NCBI GenBank assembly: GCA_023653785.1 | Contig: JAMKCH010005363.1 | Span: 40,815 to 104,814, forward strand | Direction: 5' to 3' | Length of the DNA stretch: 64,000 bases | DNA from: Ophioderma brevispina | Taxonomy: Eukaryota; Echinodermata; Ophiuroidea; Amphilepidida; Ophiodermatidae | Part shown: in pieces, positions 24,033 to 33,599 of the stretch | How positions within the stretch are numbered: the stretch's first letter is position 1 | Layout: every line of letters starts with the position of its first letter | Translations under genes and position numbers: made by a program | Notes under the pieces: model-generated | Databases searched by the model: none | The model's input: only the letters and a program-made list of their open reading frames with translations | What the model was told of the DNA's origin: nothing

Positions 24033-24179
24033 ATGGGGGGCTCAGGAAAAAAATGTAAATTTCTTGGCTGCACAAATAGCGATCAAAAGTTACAACAAAA
24101 ATGGAAACGAACTGCGTGCGAATTCAGATCACTCGCTAATGACACAAATGAACAATCATCGTATCCATTCTCATTCTAA
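24033..24179 (+). CDS. possible THAP-type zinc finger, N-terminus
   Basis: A frame starting at ATG 24033 reads MGGSGKKCKFLGCTNSDQKL, then QQKWKRTACEF and SSYPFSF, stopping at 24179. A C-x(4)-C pair shortly after the start methionine, followed by a downstream cysteine and a PFSF stretch, resembles the beginning of a C2CH THAP DNA-binding domain. THAP domains occur in host transcription factors and transposases. In a neighbouring frame near 24255-24300 a TRLICSD segment could be the shifted continuation (the usual CS.HF part). The conserved AVPTIF-type end of a THAP domain is not seen. Confidence is low; it could be a piece of a transposon. Confidence 0.35.
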   Translation: MGGSGKKCKFLGCTNSDQKLQQKWKRTACEFRSLANDTNEQSSYPFSF

Positions 24180-24534
24180 ATACCACAATTTAACTCGCCG
24201 GATCAGTTGTCATCCGTGTACTGATAGTTCCAGCGTAGACTTCCATGCACAAACGAGACTAATTTGTTCAGATCTCCAAAATCGATCACATGGGCACGGA
24301 AGTGTCCTTTCTAAACACCAACAACCTCATCGGAAGATGTCCTTTTTTCAGCAATACGATCGGTCTTTGGGAACTTTTCACGTTTTCACGTACACAGATA
24401 ATCAAATTCTAATTGTTACTTTTAACTTTTTTTTTGTCTGGATGTTGAATTTTAACGAAAAATTATTTTTCTCACGCGCTGTTATTCCCATTTTTAACAC
24501 GTCTTCTAACCATAAGCGTTCATTTCTCACTCAG

Positions 24535-24678
24535 TCACGCAAAGTGGCGAGATAACCTTCCTTTTACAACAACAGAATACAGTGCCCTGGAATTCCGTTT
24601 AGGCCAGTCCCTTACATCATCCTTCCTTAACTCCATGGACAATAAACGGTGGAAATTTGTTAAACAATTGCAAAAAAG
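24535..24678 (+). CDS. candidate 144-bp exon, unknown protein
   Basis: Open stretch between a strong acceptor (TTCATTTCTCACTCAG) and a donor (AAAAAAG then GTAGGA). The reading frame that stays open across it gives HAKWRDNLPFTTTEYSALEF, then RLGQSLTSSF and MDNKRWKFVKQLQK. The composition looks like real protein, with Trp, charged and polar residues in balance. I do not recognise a family. It lies 350 bp after the THAP-like frame on the same strand, so the two may belong together. Either could be host or transposon sequence. Confidence 0.35.
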
Positions 24679-26918
24679 GTAGGATTGGTAAATGCTTTAT
24701 TATCATGGATTATGGGCTATTATTTTCGTTCGTTAAGCAATAATGCGGCGTGTGTGGTACTGGGTCATGGTGTGTTTGGGCGCCGGGATGCCCCCCAGAA
24801 ATGGCGGCGACGTAGAGGGTTGTCCTTTTCGAGGCTGCCCCGTCGATTCGTGTATAACAAAAGGTGTTAGCTCCCATAGTATTGGTTCATTCGATCAATT
24901 TAATTACCCACTCAAAGTATTTGTGCTATTCAAAGTGTGCCCCTACCTTTATGCATACTTATCCAACATGCATGTCATTTTTAGTTTTATAAAGTCTCCA
25001 GAAATTTGGAATGGACTTTGCTCAGTCCCGGCAAGATGGCTGCTAATCCGAACGGTGTAAGACATCTAGCGGGACCGCTGTCCCTCATGATTGTAAAAAT
25101 TGAAAAAAGTACCTATGTTTCAGCAAACAGTATCTGTTTAAAATACCAATGATTACTTCCCCGGTAGTGCTACTTATTTCTACTCCAGTCAATTTTCAAG
25201 TGGGTTGACTCTTTATTACTGTCATGTGTTTTTCAAGATAGCTAACTACTACTACGATACCACTCCCAGTAAAATGACCCAAAATCAATCAACATATAAA
25301 TCCATATGCAATTTCAGAAAGTTTAGTCTCTACTGCCCACATTTGGCAGGTTTCCTGCATCAATAATTATGAAGCCCAGTTTTGAAGCCAAAAGGGAAGA
25401 TAACATTCGACACAGACTGTAGAAGATGTTCATGTTAATTCATTTGTGGAGTATCTAATTTTTTTTTGTTTATATTTGAGAAAATATTGTAATTTTAATT
25501 AAATTTGAGGGACTATTTGGACCCATGCAGTTTACTTAAAAGTACAATATGAGAGATTTTGGGGCATCCATATCCCAGATTTCTCAATAGAAGGGGGTGG
25601 TTGCAAAGTCTTCGGCGAGAGTGCGAGGGGTAGACCCATATTTTTTTCGTCAGTTCGAAATTGGGAAGGGGGAGCGCGCTCACACAAACAGGTCTATTAT
25701 TCTACAGTAATATTAAAACTGCCCGGGCGCCCTGAATTAATCATTCTTATGAGAATCTACCAAACGCGCCCTTGTGTGTAAAGAAATGTATTTTTATTGA
25801 TCTACTATGCGCCGGCGCCCGTGTGGCCAAAATAGGGGGGCGCCGGGTGCGCCCCACTCTAAATCCGCCTCTGCATATAATTATGTGTCATACAGCATGT
25901 ATCCAATAAAAAACAGGATTGGACACAAAAAATACTAAAAAATATAAACAACCTCTGTTCATCATGATGTTAACCCCTGTTTTAAAAGTACAATTGTATA
26001 TACTCTTCACTATGCTTCTTATTTGTGTATTTTTTGTTTCGTTTTTTCGACACTCCTGCCAATGAGATACAGTGCATGAAGAGGGGCTGGGGGGGGTCAA
26101 CTTTATTTTGGGTAGGTATGTGCCCCCTGATTTCCAAAAATTGAGGCTCTGGAGATGATTTGAGGCCAAAAAATGGGGTCTTCATTACTAGAAAATAAGC
26201 TGCGATTTCCTCAATTTCTAGCACTTTTTGAGGTCGTGTTCGAAGGAAAATTTGTAGGGAATATCGTTTGGACTGAAAAGTAGGGTTCTCTGACCGAACT
26301 GAAATGGTTCTAAAATGTGTGTCACTGGAACTGAAAAAAGTCTGAATGAGGGTTATGAATGGCACGTACATACTACCTCCCTGCCCCAGGAGAAGGGTTA
26401 TAAAAAAATCAAGCTGCGTCTGATTTTTTAAGGCAAGTATCTAATGATTAGGTTTGAAATCAGTAGAGGTAAGAGTTTCACAAAGGAGGGCGTAACCAGA
26501 GGTGGGGAATTTGCCCCCTTTCCCCTTTCCCCTCTTCCCCCCATGGAATTGGTGATGTCTGCACACGCACCAATTTACAGTAAAAACATAGGCCTCCTAT
26601 ACTGTATGATACCTCATATATAGATTCCCTAATCTGCTTGGTTAAAGTTAGTGTCATTAAAATAGCTGGCCCCTTTTTTCTATCAAGATGACTCACGATG
26701 AAGGTGCCCGGGGCACATGGCAATCGAGCGGTGCCCGGAAAATAATAGTGACAGTCTCAACACTGTGTTCATAGATCACAGCACGTGTGCGTGTTCCCTG
26801 TACGATAAGCATTGCAAAATAGCTTGTATAGTTGTAGGGCATGTCAGTTCGGAAAATCTTTTAACCAAACAGAGAGAAGAAAGAAGAAAGCATCTATATA
26901 TTCGGTAATGAAAAAAAA
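24679..26918. other. intron, dispersed repeats, no gene
   Basis: No recognised gene. At 25540 the sequence after a TTAA (AGTACAATATGAGAGATTTT) closely resembles the left end of the MITE at 28253, without a matching right end, so it is a probable solo end. Near 25800-25870 a GC-rich stretch (GGCGCCGGGTGCGCC) ends in ACTCTAAATCCGCCTCTG, which looks like a transposon terminus. An open frame of 129 codons on the minus strand at 25982-26371 has no recognisable domain. Confidence 0.4.
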
Positions 26919-27073
26919 ATATTGACTGCTTAATTACTCGGGGCACGTTAAAATTATAGGCCCTCGGTGATGTCAAAACCATGACTATGCCTTCAGCTTC
27001 GTTAGCATAGTCATGGTTTTGACATCACCTTGGGCCTATAATTTAACGTTGCCCCTTCATAGCAGTCAATATT
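26919..27073. repeat. long hairpin, about 70-bp arms, 14-nt loop
   Basis: Left arm 26919-26990 and right arm 27005-27073 are near-perfect reverse complements around the loop 26991-27004. The innermost 25 bp (GGTGATGTCAAAACCATGAC then TATGC) pair without mismatch; further out there are a few indels. This is probably a short foldback element or the junction of a head-to-head duplication. Confidence 0.85.
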
Positions 27074-27409
27074 TGTATCTATAATAAACTTTTTTTCAAA
27101 TATAATTGGCTCACTCCCTCTGAAAAATAATATTCCCCCCCCTCGATTCAGAAGAGCTAACAAAACTTTATGCTTTGTGAATACAGTGGTCTGACTTCAA
27201 CATCACAATCTCTATGGGATAAATCAATATACGTGGGCCAATCATGCTCTGTCATCCTCTAGCTGCATGTATTTTTTTACTTCCAAACAACTGTTTGTCG
27301 AAAGTTGCCTGATAGGGCTTTAATTGTTTATCTGCAACCAGAAAATGATCCGATTGCAGAGACTTGATTTCAACAACTGTTACTATGTATTTGTATGCTT
27401 TCATTTCAG
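27074..27409. other. intron, end
   Basis: Last part of the large intron. No repeat was recognised. It ends with an acceptor (GCTTTCATTTCAG) at 27397-27409. Confidence 0.4.
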
Positions 27410-27626
27410 CGTCTTGTTCCAGATGAGAAAGTTTGTGGTGATACTCATGGGTATCCCAAGAATATGGACAAATCTTTGACTACCATGATCCCGAGTCATG
27501 TGACCATCTGGCAGACAAAAGAGCGGTTGTCCGGACTGCAGTGCTTGGGATTCCGCAATTCTATGATTCCAAAGAAGTTATCAATAATACACTAAGGATA
27601 TGCAAAGCATCTCATTATGACCCAAG
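27410..27626 (+). CDS. ADP-ribosylglycohydrolase-family protein, internal exon (one frameshift)
   Basis: The exon lies between acceptor TTTCATTTCAG and donor AAG then GTAAGTA. It opens in phase 0 as RLVPDEKVCGDTHGY, continuing from FSNTIAK of the exon at 1918-2064. Within about 27450-27465 the frame must shift by one base. After that the other frame reads QEYGQIFDYHDPESCDHLA, DKRAVVRTAVLGIPQFYD and SKEVINNTLRICKASHYDPR up to the donor. The block DNGAVMRTS..LG, then V..NT..IC, then THADPR is what I know as the central conserved stretch of ADP-ribosylglycohydrolases. Here it appears as DKRAVVRTAVLG and SHYDPR, with N-G replaced by K-R. The frameshift could be a sequencing indel or a pseudogene lesion; many similar one-base errors in the window favour the former. 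Confidence 0.68.
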
Positions 27627-28161
27627 GTAAGTACAGTTTTTTTCTATGGAAGTGTGTCTGAATAAAAGAATACCACACCTTTTAAGCAAAATTTGGTGCC
27701 ATTTTAGGGGTAGTCCAAAATTTGCACCATTTTTGCTTACGTACAAACCGTATGTAACTTTTTTACTCGTCACATGTGTGACTTTCTGATGGTCACATAT
27801 GTGACCGAACTTTATTTACCCCCCCCCCCCCCCCCCCCCATGACAAAATAACCAAACTAGCAAAAGTGGAAACATCATTTTTGGTTAGGTTTGGACTGAA
27901 GGTTATTAATAATGTAAAAAGAATAACAGATTGGTTACGTTGACAAAACAGCATTGGGTTGAAAGTGAAAATTAAACCGTGACCTAAGAATGGTCCATCT
28001 GAATAGTCTAGGAAATTAAAGAGCTGTGGAAATTTTCTGAATTTCATTGGTTTCTGACTGGTTTCAATTCACAATTTAGACTGGGTATATTATAATGACA
28101 TAATAACATTATTTTGAGGTAATGAGCTTGCATCATATTGTGTTTTGCTACATTCTTGCAG
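27627..28161. other. intron with poly-C tract and palindrome
   Basis: Contains the perfect 16-bp palindrome GGTCACATATGTGACC at 27791-27806, a run of about 21 C at 27819-27839, and no coding. A poly-C run like this is liable to length errors. Confidence 0.6.
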
Positions 28162-28201
28162 GCTCATCAGTGTTGCATCTCATTGCATGTATATTCTTTG
28201 A
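28162..28201 (+). CDS. possible next exon of the ADP-ribosylglycohydrolase-like gene
   Basis: After a plausible acceptor (GCTACATTCTTGCAG), the sequence continues in the phase needed to complete the split arginine codon of SHYDPR. It reads R-LISVASHCMYIL before a TGA at 28199. In the family this position carries a hydrophobic helix (DPRC.ASCVA-like), which the peptide vaguely resembles. The stop so soon after the acceptor means that it is truncated, uses a donor near 28189, contains an indel, or is not an exon. Confidence 0.25.
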
Positions 28202-28252
28202 ATTTGACTTTTCTTACTATGTGATATAGCAGACCTATCTTGTTGTATTTAA

Positions 28253-28857
28253 AGGTGCAACAAGAGATTTTGAGGCACCCAAATATTGTGTCGTAATAGA
28301 AATTTCATATAGATTAGACACTCAATAGATTTCTTTACCTTGTGTTTTGCTACAAAACTGTCTTAAAAGTGAGAAAAAACACGATTTTGATTTGCTTATA
28401 TGTGATGTGATCAAGCAAAATGAGTCGGAAGTCGCAAATATTGATTTTAAGAGATAGCCAAACAAAGATGAAAATGTATTTTTTTTCGTATTGTTTTTTG
28501 CCACCCTTCAACTGATTATATCTTTGGAATTAATTGGTCAATTTGATTGGGGTTTTCTGCACAATTGAGCTTTCTAAATGGTGCACGCATAACATGGAAA
28601 AGTAAAAATTGAATCTGACCGACTTTAGACTCCTTTTGCTTGATCACACCACATATATCAATGTAAAGCATAGGCTGAATTTCGTATTTGCTGCTATACA
28701 AAATTACAAATTTCACAATTTTGTAGTAAAAGAAAAATTTCTCAGCTTAATCCTTTCAGATGGGGATATTTTTGATGGAAAGCCTTATATCAGGGCAAAA
28801 ATTAGTACTTTCAACTTTTGTAGGGACACCTGATATGTGAAATCTCTCGTTGCACCT
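28253..28857. mobile_element. TTAA-type MITE (605 bp)
   Basis: Left end AGGTGCAACAAGAGATTT and right end AAATCTCTCGTTGCACCT are terminal inverted repeats with one mismatch. They are flanked by perfect TTAA duplications at 28249-28252 and 28858-28861. There is no transposase inside. The AGAGATTT inner motif is shared with the MITEs at 22778 and 42753, suggesting one transposase family mobilises both. Confidence 0.82.
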
Positions 28858-28861
28858 TTAA

Positions 28862-29344
28862 GTCATAAGGATTGGAAAATTGAGTTTAAAATTACCTTGA
28901 ATTATAAATGCTTAGGAATGAGAATAAAGATATAATTTTTGCAACCGGTACTGTCTCTGTTCAGCTAATCGAAATGGGTAATACCGTGATTTTTTTGTGG
29001 AACAATTCGACCTCTGGCCTCGTTCTTCTACTTAAGTTAAAATATTAGCTTTATTTTGGTTTCAATTTGTCATAGAGATAGAGATAGAGAGAGAGAGAGC
29101 TGTTTGCAAAAATCATACAGTTATTCTCTAAATCGATGAGTGTTGCAGCTGAACTGTCCACTTTTTCGCAATGCTGAAAACGCAGTTCTTCATAAACATA
29201 CAGCAAGCTTGTTGTATGGTTAACTGTTTCTGTATTTTGTAAAAAAATTGTAATGTAGGCCTTTATCCATTTCTTGCCTTTTTATCCCCCTGGCTTGAAA
29301 AGCAGAGGGGGATATTGCGAGGGTGTGCATGTCTGTATGTATGT
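28862..29344. other. non-coding, small GA microsatellite
   Basis: No gene was seen. A short (GATAGA/GA)n run occurs at about 29073-29099. Confidence 0.5.
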
Positions 29345-29512
29345 GTATGTATTAGGGTGGGACGAATTTTTTTTTTTCTCGGATCCACTTGGAACTCCTG
29401 GGGAATTTTCCTTGGGTATATGCTATTGTAAACTACTATCAGTAAGATCGGAGCATGTTTCACCCAGGCAGTAGAATCTCTTTCATTTCCCTATACTGCC
29501 TGTACAAAACGT
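29345..29512. repeat. inverted repeat, left arm
   Basis: About 165 bp that is reverse-complementary, with good identity, to 30473-30636. Shared anchors are TTAGGGTGGGACGAA, CTCGGATCCACTTGGAACTC and the stretch CAGTAAGATC..AGCATGTTTCACC. The arms point inward across a loop of about 960 bp. Confidence 0.8.
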
Positions 29513-30472
29513 AATTTGACCATGTTTTGTAGATTTCTACACCAAGTCCTAAATATCTTAAATGAACATAATGATTTTTACAGGAAATCCTTGAAAATGG
29601 ATATGAATAAATAAATTGTGATATCATTCTTTCGTTATCCATTAAAATAAATCCTTTATTGTGACTCTATCATGTTCTTTCTGTCAAATATGTTACCCCT
29701 ACCCTTAAACATACCTTATTATATAGCAGCTATTGCAATATATGAATTTTAGCCCTCGTAGTAATTCTCTTCTGTATCAAGTGGTTCATATTGCTACTAA
29801 AGGCGAGTTTGAACGTTGTACTAACAAGGCCAAACGAAAATAAAGCAAGATGAATGCAGTGAGGTTGCTTTAGGAAGGAAAGTGTTAAATTTTGCTTCGG
29901 TAATTGAATCCTTTTCTTAGGGGTAGGGGTTGTGGTTGTACTGATATCAAAACTATAGAATTAAATAGAAACCACTTTTATGGTTTTATATAGTAGGTAA
30001 GGGTCCACCTGTGCAAAAAACATTTCATTTTGGATTCTTGCAATGACCAAATGTACTCAAATGTTGATTCTTTGACAAATTCCAGTGAAAATCGCATGAA
30101 TTTTAAGGCTTTAAAATATGTACTTCTCGTCCTATATTGTAAAAAATATGAGAAATAAAGCCAATTCTGGATGTTTCTCAGTTCCAATCTTTGCATATCT
30201 TTCCTTTTGCATTGTATAAAGTTTTCGAAAATCATCGAAAGCAAGTTTATACCAAGAAAATCATGTTTCTTACTAGAAAGCTATTTTAAGTTGTAGGGGT
30301 ACAAAATTGCCATTCTCTATATTGGTAGTGGATCAAATTGGGTCTTTTTGCAATTAATTTGTTGCTCATAATGATCTTACACCATGTTAAGGACTATCGA
30401 GGGTAACATATCTTTTTAAGGCAAGGTAAATTCAATAATATTACAAAATGCGAGTAAAACATGCAAAAATGT

Positions 30473-30636
30473 GTTTTGTACAGGAGGTATAGGGAAACAA
30501 GTGGTTATCTACTGCCTGGTGAAACATGCTTTGATCTTACTGATACTTCAGGTTTATAATAGCATATACCCAAGGAAAATTCTCCAGGAGTTCCAAGTGG
30601 ATCCGAGAAAAAAGCATTTTTCGTCCCACCCTAGTA
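30473..30636. repeat. inverted repeat, right arm
   Basis: Partner of 29345-29512. Together they form a foldback structure of about 1.29 kb, which could be a hairpin-type transposon or two copies of one dispersed repeat in opposite orientation. I see no target-site duplication. Confidence 0.8.
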
Positions 30637-31689
30637 TGTATGTGTGTGTGTTCCAGTTTGGTTAGGTTTTGGTTTTTTGTGTCTCCTTCGAAAAGTTGAA
30701 GTCGGATTTAAACCAGACTTGGGGTTAAGGTACAATAGGGGTTCCTTCATATGTAGATGGTGTCAAAGGTCATGGACCAAGGTCAAAGGTCATCTGAGGT
30801 CATGTTCCAGACTGCCATCTTGCCAGGGGGATGTTGCAAGTTTACTTGCAGTATTTTTTGCAATTTTGCCTTTGTACATGTGTATTTGTATTTTGCTTTT
30901 TTCTAAAAAAAATGTGGGGGAAAATATCTCCATTTTCTTACATTTTTCTTATGTACACATCTGGATAAGGATGAGCATCGCCAAGCTTTTTCATATTGCA
31001 TATCGTGGCCAAAAAATATGGCAATATCGCGATTTTGTGATATGGTCTTTGCTTATAGATATTCCATTTAGTTGACTTCAATATGACTTCAATATGACAT
31101 TGCCCAAACCCTTCTTTCAGCTATGTTGCTGTAATGCGAGTCAGTACATATTTCCCATTTCAGCGCTGTGTTAGATGTATTTTACACAATTAAAAAATAT
31201 GTTAAAAATATAATTAATGAAGGAATCTTTTCACAAGTGATTAATTTTATATGCCCATCCATACAGTATTTTGTCCACAATTTCTAGAGTTTGACGACTG
31301 TTATTTTATTACTGATCGATACCAAACATGGCAAATGCCATATCGAGTGGTTAGTGCAATGTGTATTAACTTGGATTAAAAGGTCATTCTTGCTATTAGT
31401 CATGCAATTAACCAAAGGTCAAAAGTGAATTTGGTTCAAAACTGCATGCAAATCCTAGTTGTGATGTTTAAATCCTGAATAGTTAACATTTCACCAGAGC
31501 ATTTTGAAATTCACCTCATTGATTTTGTAATTCACCCATACCAGATGATGGTGCTTCGTATTCCATAATGCTATAAAGGCTAATAGACACCTGTACAGAA
31601 TCCTGCGCTTTTCAACAGAACTTTAGAATCCACAGGTTAATCTATACACTGGAAATTGAGTTGCACCAAAATTCATTCCCTCAATGGAT
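30637..31689. repeat. dispersed repeat with AGGTCA half-site cluster
   Basis: The segment at 30727-30830 (TACAATAGGGGTTCCTTCAT, then GTCAAAGGTCATGGACCAAG) recurs at about 63015-63105. It holds AGGTCA at 30767, 30780, 30787 and 30797; the middle pair is AGGTCA-A-AGGTCA, a perfect DR1 spacing. The remainder to 31689 shows no feature. Confidence 0.6.
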
Positions 31690-31950
31690 AATGGAAACCC
31701 TTTGGGCTACTTCTAGCCCAGATTCGCTTCAGCGGTTCCATTGTTTTAGCGCAGTCAAGTTGAACCATTACTCAAAGCTAGCGAGACATAGCAATTCTGA
31801 CCACAGACTGCCTTAGTTTTCTAGCCAGAGTGTCTGGCCTCGAGGCCATTTTTCAATGAAACTGCAACCCGTTATCAGCTTGTGTGCCCACACATGTTTG
31901 TCGACGGGAGGTCAGTAATTGGCAATCTTTATCCCTAAAGTTCCTGGTGT
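31690..31950. repeat. dispersed repeat, copy 1
   Basis: Shares CTTCTAGCCCAGATT, GGTTCCATTGTT, TTCAATGAA.CTGCA and CTTTATCCCTAAAG in the same order with 37870-38070. The copies are diverged and copy 1 is longer. Element type unknown. Confidence 0.6.
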
Positions 31951-32015
31951 GTGAGGCCTATGAATTTGCTTAGCACGGATCAAGGGAAAGTGTTAATCCA
32001 CATATTCGATGATCA

Positions 32016-32121
32016 TTAATTAATCATTATCTGGACAACCTGACTCAAAAGTATTCAAACCTCTTCAAAAGCTTCAAAGGCGGCCATTTTGACACCATTT
32101 GCCTGCCACACCTTTCTGTTT
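32016..32121. repeat. exact 106-bp direct repeat, left copy
   Basis: Identical to 32415-32520 over 106 bp, from TTAATTAATCATTATCTGG to CACACCTTTCTGTTT. The offset is 399 bp. This exactness is exceptional in a window where other duplicates are full of indels. Confidence 0.92.
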
Positions 32122-32414
32122 TTTTTTTTTTTTTTTTTTTTATCGAAAATGGTGGCGCTATCACCATCGAAATCGAAATTGTCTATGGGCATTTGTACTG
32201 ATGAAAAGCATTGCGCCTTCTGCGGGCAAGACGGCCCAAATGCAGCGAAAAGCATCGCATCATTTTCTGGTAAGACGGCCCAAATGCAATGAAACGCAAT
32301 GAGAGTCATTTGCGCGACCAAAAATAGTTGTTGACGGCCCAGATGCAACGAAAAGCATTTTCCGACCGGTACCACGTTTTCGTTGCCTTTCGTTTCCTCT
32401 CGGCCGCGTTAGGG
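32122..32414 (-). mobile_element. poly(A)-tailed insertion between direct repeats (293 bp)
   Basis: On the minus strand this segment ends in a run of about 20 A (a T run at about 32121-32141 on +). Internally it repeats the phrase GACGGCCCA(A/G)ATGCA three times (near 32229, 32273 and 32333), with a GAAAAGCAT phrase nearby. Position and poly(A) suggest a retroposed transcript or SINE-like element whose target-site duplication is the 106-bp repeat. A tandem duplication of a larger block is the alternative. No coding domain was recognised. Confidence 0.5.
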
Positions 32415-32520
32415 TTAATTAATCATTATCTGGACAACCTGACTCAAAAGTATTCAAACCTCTTCAAAAGCTTCAAAGGCGGCCATTTTGACACCATTTG
32501 CCTGCCACACCTTTCTGTTT
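32415..32520. repeat. exact 106-bp direct repeat, right copy
   Basis: Right partner of 32016-32121, without any mismatch that I can see. In the left copy the sequence continues into the T run; here it continues into GATGTACC, the presumed pre-insertion flank. Confidence 0.92.
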
Positions 32521-33299
32521 GATGTACCACTTTAAGAGTTCTGATGGTTTTATGTAAACATGGTGTGGTTAATACCGCCACTGCTGCAGTGCACGGTGAT
32601 GCCAAGCTCAATTCAATCCATGATAAGCTAAGAATATGCATTTTAGATATATAACAAATTAGACTTAAAGTTGATGCAGCTCCTGCAAAACAATATAATG
32701 TATTTACATTTCATGCATTTTAGTTCCATGTAACATCAAAACATCAATTTATTTTCATATTTTGCTTCGGTTTCCTTACTATGAATTATGCTGTGCCCAA
32801 AGTCATTAATATTTACTGGGGTTGAGTGCATTTCAATGATCTTTCTTGTCAATATTGTCAAGTTTGTGGTTTGTAAATTGTCAGCCAGCTTGATTTAATG
32901 ACAGAAGTTACATTGATAAGGCAAAATAGAGTATTATTTTGATATACTAATAATATACATTTGGCAGTAACATATTGGGATATTATGAGGTCTAAAATTA
33001 AAATATGAATGGGACTCTTATTTGTTAAAAATGTTGAGTATGATCCTTTCATCATGCAAATTTTCTGAGGATATAAAGTTTGAAATTATGGCCGAGAATC
33101 ACTTCAGGACTTCAAATGCAGAAAAGCACAAACTGCACAAGATCTGGAAGTCTGGCCTTAGTAGAACAACCAAAATCAACTTCAAAGCCTTTTATCAAAA
33201 CATTTGCGTCTATGGACAGCTCAGAGAACTGGCTATCAGATAGTTAAAACAAAGGGGGAGCCCGCACTGCGCGCGGGCCCCCGCTAGCTGAGTGTACCC
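32521..33299. other. non-coding, one unassigned open frame
   Basis: A frame at 33022-33243 (74 codons) ends with HKLHKIWKSGLSRTTKINF and QLRELAIR. It may be a repeat-derived fragment, but no family is recognised. A GC-rich palindromic tract at about 33255-33285 includes CACTGCGCGCGGGCC. Confidence 0.35.
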
Positions 33300-33555
33300 G
33301 CTAGATGACTCCTGGATGACCTTTAACCCCAAAATGACCCCTCAAAAATGTGACCACAAAAGTTGTACGGCGAAACTCTATCACCATACCAAAACTCATA
33401 TCCATACGTCAAGCACGGCCAAGTTACCTAATAATGACCCCTGGATGACCTTTGACCCCAAAATGACCCCCTTGAAAATGTGACCACAAACCTTGTATGT
33501 CGGAGCTCTACCATCATACCAAAATTCATATCCGTATGTTAAAGGATGGCGAAAC
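33300..33555. repeat. two-unit 127-bp tandem repeat with TGACC motifs
   Basis: Two units of about 127 bp starting near 33307 and 33431. Each contains CCTGGATGACCTTT(A/G)ACCCC, AAAATGACCCC, TGTGACCACAAA and ATCATACCAAAA(C/T)TCATAT. The second unit has TGACCT-T-TGACCC at 33446-33458, a DR1-type spacing of nuclear-receptor half-sites. The tail carries GGACAAACAATCAAACAAAC and an ATATAGATGG end, as seen in common dispersed invertebrate repeats. Confidence 0.65.
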
Positions 33556-33599
33556 GCATGGCCGGACAAACAATCAAACAAACCCACATAGTTGATTTT

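Noticed and set aside
23890..24555. 221-codon + strand open frame, the longest in the window
   Set aside because: No domain in this frame. The more protein-like readings (THAP-like start, 24535 exon) are in other frames, so the length is probably chance.
25982..26371. 129-codon minus-strand open frame
   Set aside because: No recognisable motif. It sits in dispersed-repeat DNA with a G-run at its start region; kept only as a note.
33022..33243. 74-codon frame ending QLRELAIR
   Set aside because: Composition is protein-like but I could not tie it to any family or to splice signals.
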